The position numbers were made by a program, and so were the translations under genes. Source: Opitutus sp. ER46 (lineage in GTDB: Bacteria > Verrucomicrobiota > Verrucomicrobiia > Opitutales > Opitutaceae). From it: a stretch of 64,000 bases of DNA. Positions 60,098 through 64,000 of the stretch are shown here, in pieces. The notes beneath the pieces are model-generated. The model did not search any database. It was given only the letters and a program-made list of their open reading frames with translations, and was not told the origin of the DNA. The stretch covers positions 310,001 through 374,000 of the forward strand of contig NZ_QAYX01000021.1 in assembly GCF_003054705.1 (NCBI RefSeq), in the 5' to 3' direction. Positions within the stretch are counted from its first letter, which is position 1, and each line of letters starts with the position of its first letter.

Positions 60098-62065
60098 ATG
60101 ATCCCCCTGCGTCCATCGGTTGTTTCCGTTGCGGCTGGCGCGCTGCTGGCCGTCATTGCGGTCACTTCCCAATCCACGCTGGCCGCCGAAGCAACGCCGC
60201 CCGATCACAGCGAGGGGGCGGCGCTTCCCGCACGCACTCGCTGGACGGCAACAGGATCGGCGCTGAACGCGTCGCTGCGTCCGCCGAACGCCGACCTGCC
60301 TGCGACGGTTTGGGCGGACAGCCGGGTGGCGACGAATGGCACGGGCGCGACCGGCACGCTGACTTCGCCGCCGTTCTCGCTGACGCAGCCTTGCTTGGTT
60401 TTCCAGATCACGGGCGGCGCCCATCCCTTCCGCGCCGCCTTCAATCTTCTCTGTGACGGACAGGTCGTGCGGACCGCGACCGGTGGAGGCACCACGCCGC
60501 GGACAGTTACTTGGGATGTCCGCCGCTGGTTGGGCCGGAAAGGACAGCTCCAAGTGGTGGATTTGGTGGACGGCGACGACGGTTTTGTGCGCGTGGAGGC
60601 GCTGAGTTGGGCCGAAACGCCGGCGACTGCACCGAGCGGCGATGTGCCCATGGCAGTGCAAAGCGCGCGGCAGGAGGCGCAGGCTGACGTCGCAGCCGCG
60701 CGGCGGCGGGCGGGCGAGGATCCCTGGCGGCCGCAGTATCATTTTCTCCCCCCGGCCCAACGGATGAACGATCCCAACGGCCCGTTTTGGGCGGATGGCT
60801 GGTATCATCTCTTCTATCAGTGGAACGTCTTCGCGGACCGGCCCGGAGCCGGGGCCATGACGTGGGGACAAGCCCGCAGCCGGGATCTCGTGCGCTGGGA
60901 GCATCTGCCAATCGCGCTCTGGCCCGATTGGGAGCGGGGTGAGGCGCAGTGCTATTCGGGCGGCGCGTTCCAGCCCCGTGGCGGTGCTCCGCTGTTGTTC
61001 TATGCCTCGGTGCCGGCGACGGCGGGCATGCGGTCGCAGTGGCGCGTGGCGCCGCGCGATGCGGCCTTTACCCGCTGGGAACGCGACCCAAGTCAGGCCG
61101 TGGTCGCGGCGGACCGGCAGGACGGCCCGGCCCAGCATGCCGCCTGGCGGGATCCCTTCGTGTTCGAGACGGGTGGCCGAACCTTCATGCTGTTGGCGGC
61201 AGAGCACGTGCCGATTTACGAGGCCACCGACGCAGCGCTGACTCACTGGACCTATCGCGGCGTGTTCTACGATCGGCCGGGTCTCAGCGCGGAATGTCCC
61301 AATTTGTTCCCGATCGGCGACCGCTGGATCCTACTGCTCTCGCCCAAGGGGCCGGTGGAATATTGGGTGGGCCGCTTCGATCCCGAAACCGCGCGGTTCA
61401 CCGTCGAGCGGGAAGGCCGGCTTCATCAGGGCAAGGCGTTCTATGCGACCCACGGCCTGCGCGACGGCCAGGGCCGGCAGATTCTCCTCGGCCTCGTGAA
61501 AGGCTTCCCGAGCGGACGCGGCTGGCGGGACTGTCTGGCGCTGCCTCGGGTGCTGACGCTGGGCGCTGACTTGCGGCCGCGCCTCGAACCCGTGCCGGAA
61601 CTCGCGCAACTGCGAGGGGAGGCAAAGACGGTGGCCAATCTCACAGTCGCCAACACAACGCGGGCGATTCCGGGTGTGACGGGCGATCGGCTGGAACTCA
61701 TCGCCGACCTTGAGCTCGGTGATGCCCGCGCCTGCGGGCTGCGCGTGCGGACCGCGAGCAATGGGAGTCGCGGCGTGGAACTGCGCTATGTGCCGGGCGA
61801 ACTCCGGTTGCCAGGCAGCACCGTGCGGCTGGCACCGTCGAACTCCGGACGGGTACGTCTGCACGTCTTTCTTGATCGGGGTGTAATCGAGGTGTTCGCC
61901 GACGAAGGCCGGATCGCCGAAGTGGCGGTCGTGCGGCCTGATCCTGCCGATCTCACGCTAACTTTCTTCGCGGAAGGTGGCACCGCCGTGCTCCGCCGCC
62001 TCGATGCGTGGACCCTCGCGGCGCTGCCGGAGACTGACGTGCCTTGGGAGACAACCGCCCCGTGA
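60098..62065 (+). CDS. Exported GH32 glycoside hydrolase
   Basis: This 655-residue protein has a signal peptide (about 1-31) and an N-terminal beta-sandwich (about 45-185). A GH32 five-bladed propeller follows with all three catalytic acids: nucleophile Asp225 in RMNDPNG, Asp352 in WRDPF, and acid/base Glu399 in AECPNLF. A C-terminal beta-sandwich (about 510-640, VFLDRGVIEVFADEG) completes it. The family hydrolyses fructans or sucrose. A fructan enzyme beside sialidase-like genes is unexpected. It starts 10 bases after the previous gene. Confidence 0.92.
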   Translation: MIPLRPSVVSVAAGALLAVIAVTSQSTLAAEATPPDHSEGAALPARTRWTATGSALNASLRPPNADLPATVWADSRVATNGTGATGTLTSPPFSLTQPCLVFQITGGAHPFRAAFNLLCDGQVVRTATGGGTTPRTVTWDVRRWLGRKGQLQVVDLVDGDDGFVRVEALSWAETPATAPSGDVPMAVQSARQEAQADVAAARRRAGEDPWRPQYHFLPPAQRMNDPNGPFWADGWYHLFYQWNVFADRPGAGAMTWGQARSRDLVRWEHLPIALWPDWERGEAQCYSGGAFQPRGGAPLLFYASVPATAGMRSQWRVAPRDAAFTRWERDPSQAVVAADRQDGPAQHAAWRDPFVFETGGRTFMLLAAEHVPIYEATDAALTHWTYRGVFYDRPGLSAECPNLFPIGDRWILLLSPKGPVEYWVGRFDPETARFTVEREGRLHQGKAFYATHGLRDGQGRQILLGLVKGFPSGRGWRDCLALPRVLTLGADLRPRLEPVPELAQLRGEAKTVANLTVANTTRAIPGVTGDRLELIADLELGDARACGLRVRTASNGSRGVELRYVPGELRLPGSTVRLAPSNSGRVRLHVFLDRGVIEVFADEGRIAEVAVVRPDPADLTLTFFAEGGTAVLRRLDAWTLAALPETDVPWETTAP

Positions 62066-63477
62066 TCACGTTGCCGCCATGGTCCTGGCCTCTGGTCGTG
62101 GGCGCACTTGTGGGCGCGCCCCGGACGGCGGTCGCGTTCGGTTTGGAGGATGTCTCGGACCGCTGTCGTGACCACGTCCTCACCACGAAGGAGCACGGCC
62201 ACGTGCTGACGAATCTCAACGTCTGGACGCCCGACAGTGGGGCGGTCGTGTACGACACGCGTTCGGCCGACGATCGCTTCGACGGGATCAGGATCGAGGA
62301 AGTCGACGTCGTGACCGGCCAGGTCCGTGAGCTCTTCCGCGCCACGGGGGGCGCTCATTGCGGTGCGGTGACCTGCGCGCCCGATGGCTCTCACGTGGTC
62401 TTCATCCTCGGTCCCGAGCATCCCACCCCCGACTGGACCTACGGCACGACCCGGCGCTGCGGCTGGATGGTGAGCCGGGCGCAGCCGGGAGCGGGCACCG
62501 CGCTCGATGCGGAGGGATACGCCCCGCCATTTGTCGCCGGCGTACTGCGCGGCGGTTCGCATGTGCATGTTTTCAGTCCGGACGGCACCCGCATCAGCTT
62601 CACCTACGAAGACGAGGTGTTGGCCCAATTGGACGCCCGGGCAGATGCGCCGGAGCACGACCCGAACCAGCGCAATGTGGGCGTCGCCCTGCTCGACGGC
62701 GGCCCGGTGCGAGTGCCTCCCACGCATCCGCGTTCCCACGACGGCTCGGCCTTCTCGGTCCTCGTGACGCGCACGGTGGCAAAACCGCGTCCCGGCTCCG
62801 ATGAAATCAGTCGCGCCTTCGAGGAAGGCTGGGTGGGCACGCGCGGCTATCGGAAGCCCGATGGTTCCTGGCAACAGCGGGCGCTCGCCTTCCAAGGCCG
62901 GGTGGTGGCGGCGGACGGCCGCGAGCACGCGGAAGTGTTCATCGTCGATCTTCCCGACGATCTGCGGCGTCCCGGTGCGGGCCCGCTCGCGGGCACGACC
63001 ACGCGTCGACCGGCACCGCCCGCCGACGTCCGGCAGCGGCGGCTCACCTTCACCGACACGCGCGAGCGACGGGGGTTGGCCTCCGTACCGAGGCACTGGC
63101 TCCGCTGCGCGCCGGATGGGAGCGCGATTGCTTTTCTGCTGCCGAATGAAGACGGCGCGGCGCAACTCTGGACGGTTTCCCCCAACGGCGGGCCCATGCA
63201 CCCGATCGGCCACGGTGCCCCCGCGGTGGCGTCGACGTTCACCTGGAGCCCCGATGGCCGGTGGATCGCCTGCATTCGCGACGGCAGCGTCTGCGCAACG
63301 GAGGTCGCCAGCGGACGCACCCTTCGGTTGACCGCCCGCCGTGATCCGCCGCACGACCCGCAGCCGTACGCCTGTGTGTTCGCACCCGACGGCCGCCGCA
63401 TTGCCTACACGCGGCGCGTGGGTGAATGGGCGCAGGTGTGCGTGGTCGAGGTCGGTCCGGACCTGCTGTCGCGCTGA
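62062..63477 (+). CDS. Exported YidR-family (DUF3748) beta-propeller protein
   Basis: This 471-residue protein has a signal peptide (about 1-21) followed by a TolB/oligogalacturonate-lyase-like propeller. HVLTNLNVWTPDS, GGSHVHVFSPDGTRISFTYEDE, PGSDEISRAFEEGWVG and RHWLRCAPDGSAIAFL match E. coli YidR closely, a family without known function. Unlike YidR as I recall it, this one is exported. The GTG start at 62062 overlaps the GH32 stop as GTGA, a sign of translational coupling. Confidence 0.82.
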   Translation: MITLPPWSWPLVVGALVGAPRTAVAFGLEDVSDRCRDHVLTTKEHGHVLTNLNVWTPDSGAVVYDTRSADDRFDGIRIEEVDVVTGQVRELFRATGGAHCGAVTCAPDGSHVVFILGPEHPTPDWTYGTTRRCGWMVSRAQPGAGTALDAEGYAPPFVAGVLRGGSHVHVFSPDGTRISFTYEDEVLAQLDARADAPEHDPNQRNVGVALLDGGPVRVPPTHPRSHDGSAFSVLVTRTVAKPRPGSDEISRAFEEGWVGTRGYRKPDGSWQQRALAFQGRVVAADGREHAEVFIVDLPDDLRRPGAGPLAGTTTRRPAPPADVRQRRLTFTDTRERRGLASVPRHWLRCAPDGSAIAFLLPNEDGAAQLWTVSPNGGPMHPIGHGAPAVASTFTWSPDGRWIACIRDGSVCATEVASGRTLRLTARRDPPHDPQPYACVFAPDGRRIAYTRRVGEWAQVCVVEVGPDLLSR

Positions 63478-63493
63478 GCATTCCTTTTTCCCA

Positions 63494-64000
63494 TGAGAAG
63501 CATCGCCGTTACCTTTCGCCTCACCGCGCTCGCGGTCGGATGGGTTGCCGCGCTGGCGCTCGGCCGGGCCGAGATCACGCTCGCGCCGTTGTTCCGCGAC
63601 GGAGCGGTCGTGCAGCGGGATCAGCCGCTCCCGGTTTGGGGCTGGGCCGCTCCCGGAGAGAACCTGAAGATCACGTTTCATTCCCAGTCGGTCATGACCA
63701 AGGCGGGCGAGGACGGCAGCTGGCTCGCGATGCTGGCGCCGGAGCCAACCGCGGCGCAGCCGGCGCAACTCGTGGTGCAGGGATCAGAAACCCGGCGTGT
63801 CGACGGCATATTGGTCGGCGACGTGTGGCTGTGCTCGGGTCAGTCGAACATGGAGTTCCGCGTTTCCGAGGTGCGCAACGCCGAGCAGGAGATCGCGGCG
63901 GCGACGTTCCCGCTGATCCGGCATTTCAAGATTCCGCATCTCGTGGCGGAGAGGCCGCAGCGCGACTGTCCCGGAGCGTGGGAGACCTGCTCGCCCGAGA
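63494..64000 (+). CDS. Sialate O-acetylesterase-like SGNH hydrolase, partial (3' end outside window)
   Basis: Only the first 169 residues are in the window and no stop codon is reached. A signal peptide (about 1-26, ending GRAE) is followed by a beta-domain (APLFRDGAVVQRDQPLPVWG). The SASA-family nucleophile block CSGQSNMEF then appears near residue 118. Such enzymes remove acetyl groups from sialic acids or xylan side chains. It is 16 bases after the YidR-like gene, in the same direction. Confidence 0.85.

Overview
The window looks like chromosomal DNA of a verrucomicrobium of the Opitutaceae type (Opitutus-like). Base composition is very high in G+C and genes are long and tightly packed. 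Many products are exported. There is a PEP-CTERM protein, an nrfHA nitrite ammonification pair, a GH112 phosphorylase and many plant-polysaccharide enzymes. Shine-Dalgarno sequences are mostly poor or absent. This assignment rests on gene content only. I see no rRNA, tRNA, CRISPR array, transposase, integrase or phage gene.

Layout. 0.1-8.2 kb holds an SDR oxidoreductase, a glycine-zipper protein, an RNA 2',3'-cyclic phosphodiesterase, a Gly-rich lipoprotein, a guanidinium-type SMR exporter, a GH28 pectinase-like enzyme followed by a LacI-family regulator, a small lipoprotein and a barrel-like exported protein. 8.2-17.2 kb holds xylose isomerase, a PEP-CTERM beta-helix protein, an M13 peptidase, rhamnulokinase with a two-domain class II aldolase, and a lipoprotein. 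17.3-22.6 kb is lutA-lutB-OPT transporter-lutC. 22.7-27.7 kb holds an EF-hand protein, TspO, a response regulator/histidine kinase pair and a double-cupin protein. 27.9-32.4 kb is a GH112-GH42 pair. 32.6-34.6 kb is nrfHA. 34.9-40.6 kb holds an esterase, an FAH-family hydrolase and gcvP. 41.0-51.8 kb holds a 3,102-residue secreted nuclease/Ig-repeat protein and a partner helical-repeat protein. 52.0 kb to the right edge is one long co-directional locus: NAL-like aldolase, MFS transporter, TonB receptor, two sialidase-like BNR proteins, GH32, an exported YidR-family propeller and a sialate O-acetylesterase that runs off the window.

How the genes work together. GH28, GH112, rhamnulokinase and the aldolase fit use of rhamnogalacturonan-type pectin. 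Rhamnulose-1-phosphate cleavage would give lactaldehyde and then lactate, which LutABC could oxidise. nrfHA is preceded by a near-consensus FNR box and so is probably induced without oxygen. The right-hand locus looks like a polysaccharide or sialoglycan utilisation locus of mixed enzyme content and unknown substrate.

The most unusual non-coding feature is a set of degenerate 7-bp repeat arrays in the gaps between genes. Some are inverted pairs placed directly after stop codons. One family includes a composite element (small hairpin plus heptads) present in two copies, one of which encodes the C-terminus of the LacI-type regulator. Other candidate regulatory sites are a 17-bp palindrome overlapping the LacI regulator start codon, three 14-bp direct repeats at 21-22 bp spacing upstream of the cupin gene, and a 12-bp palindrome before tspO.
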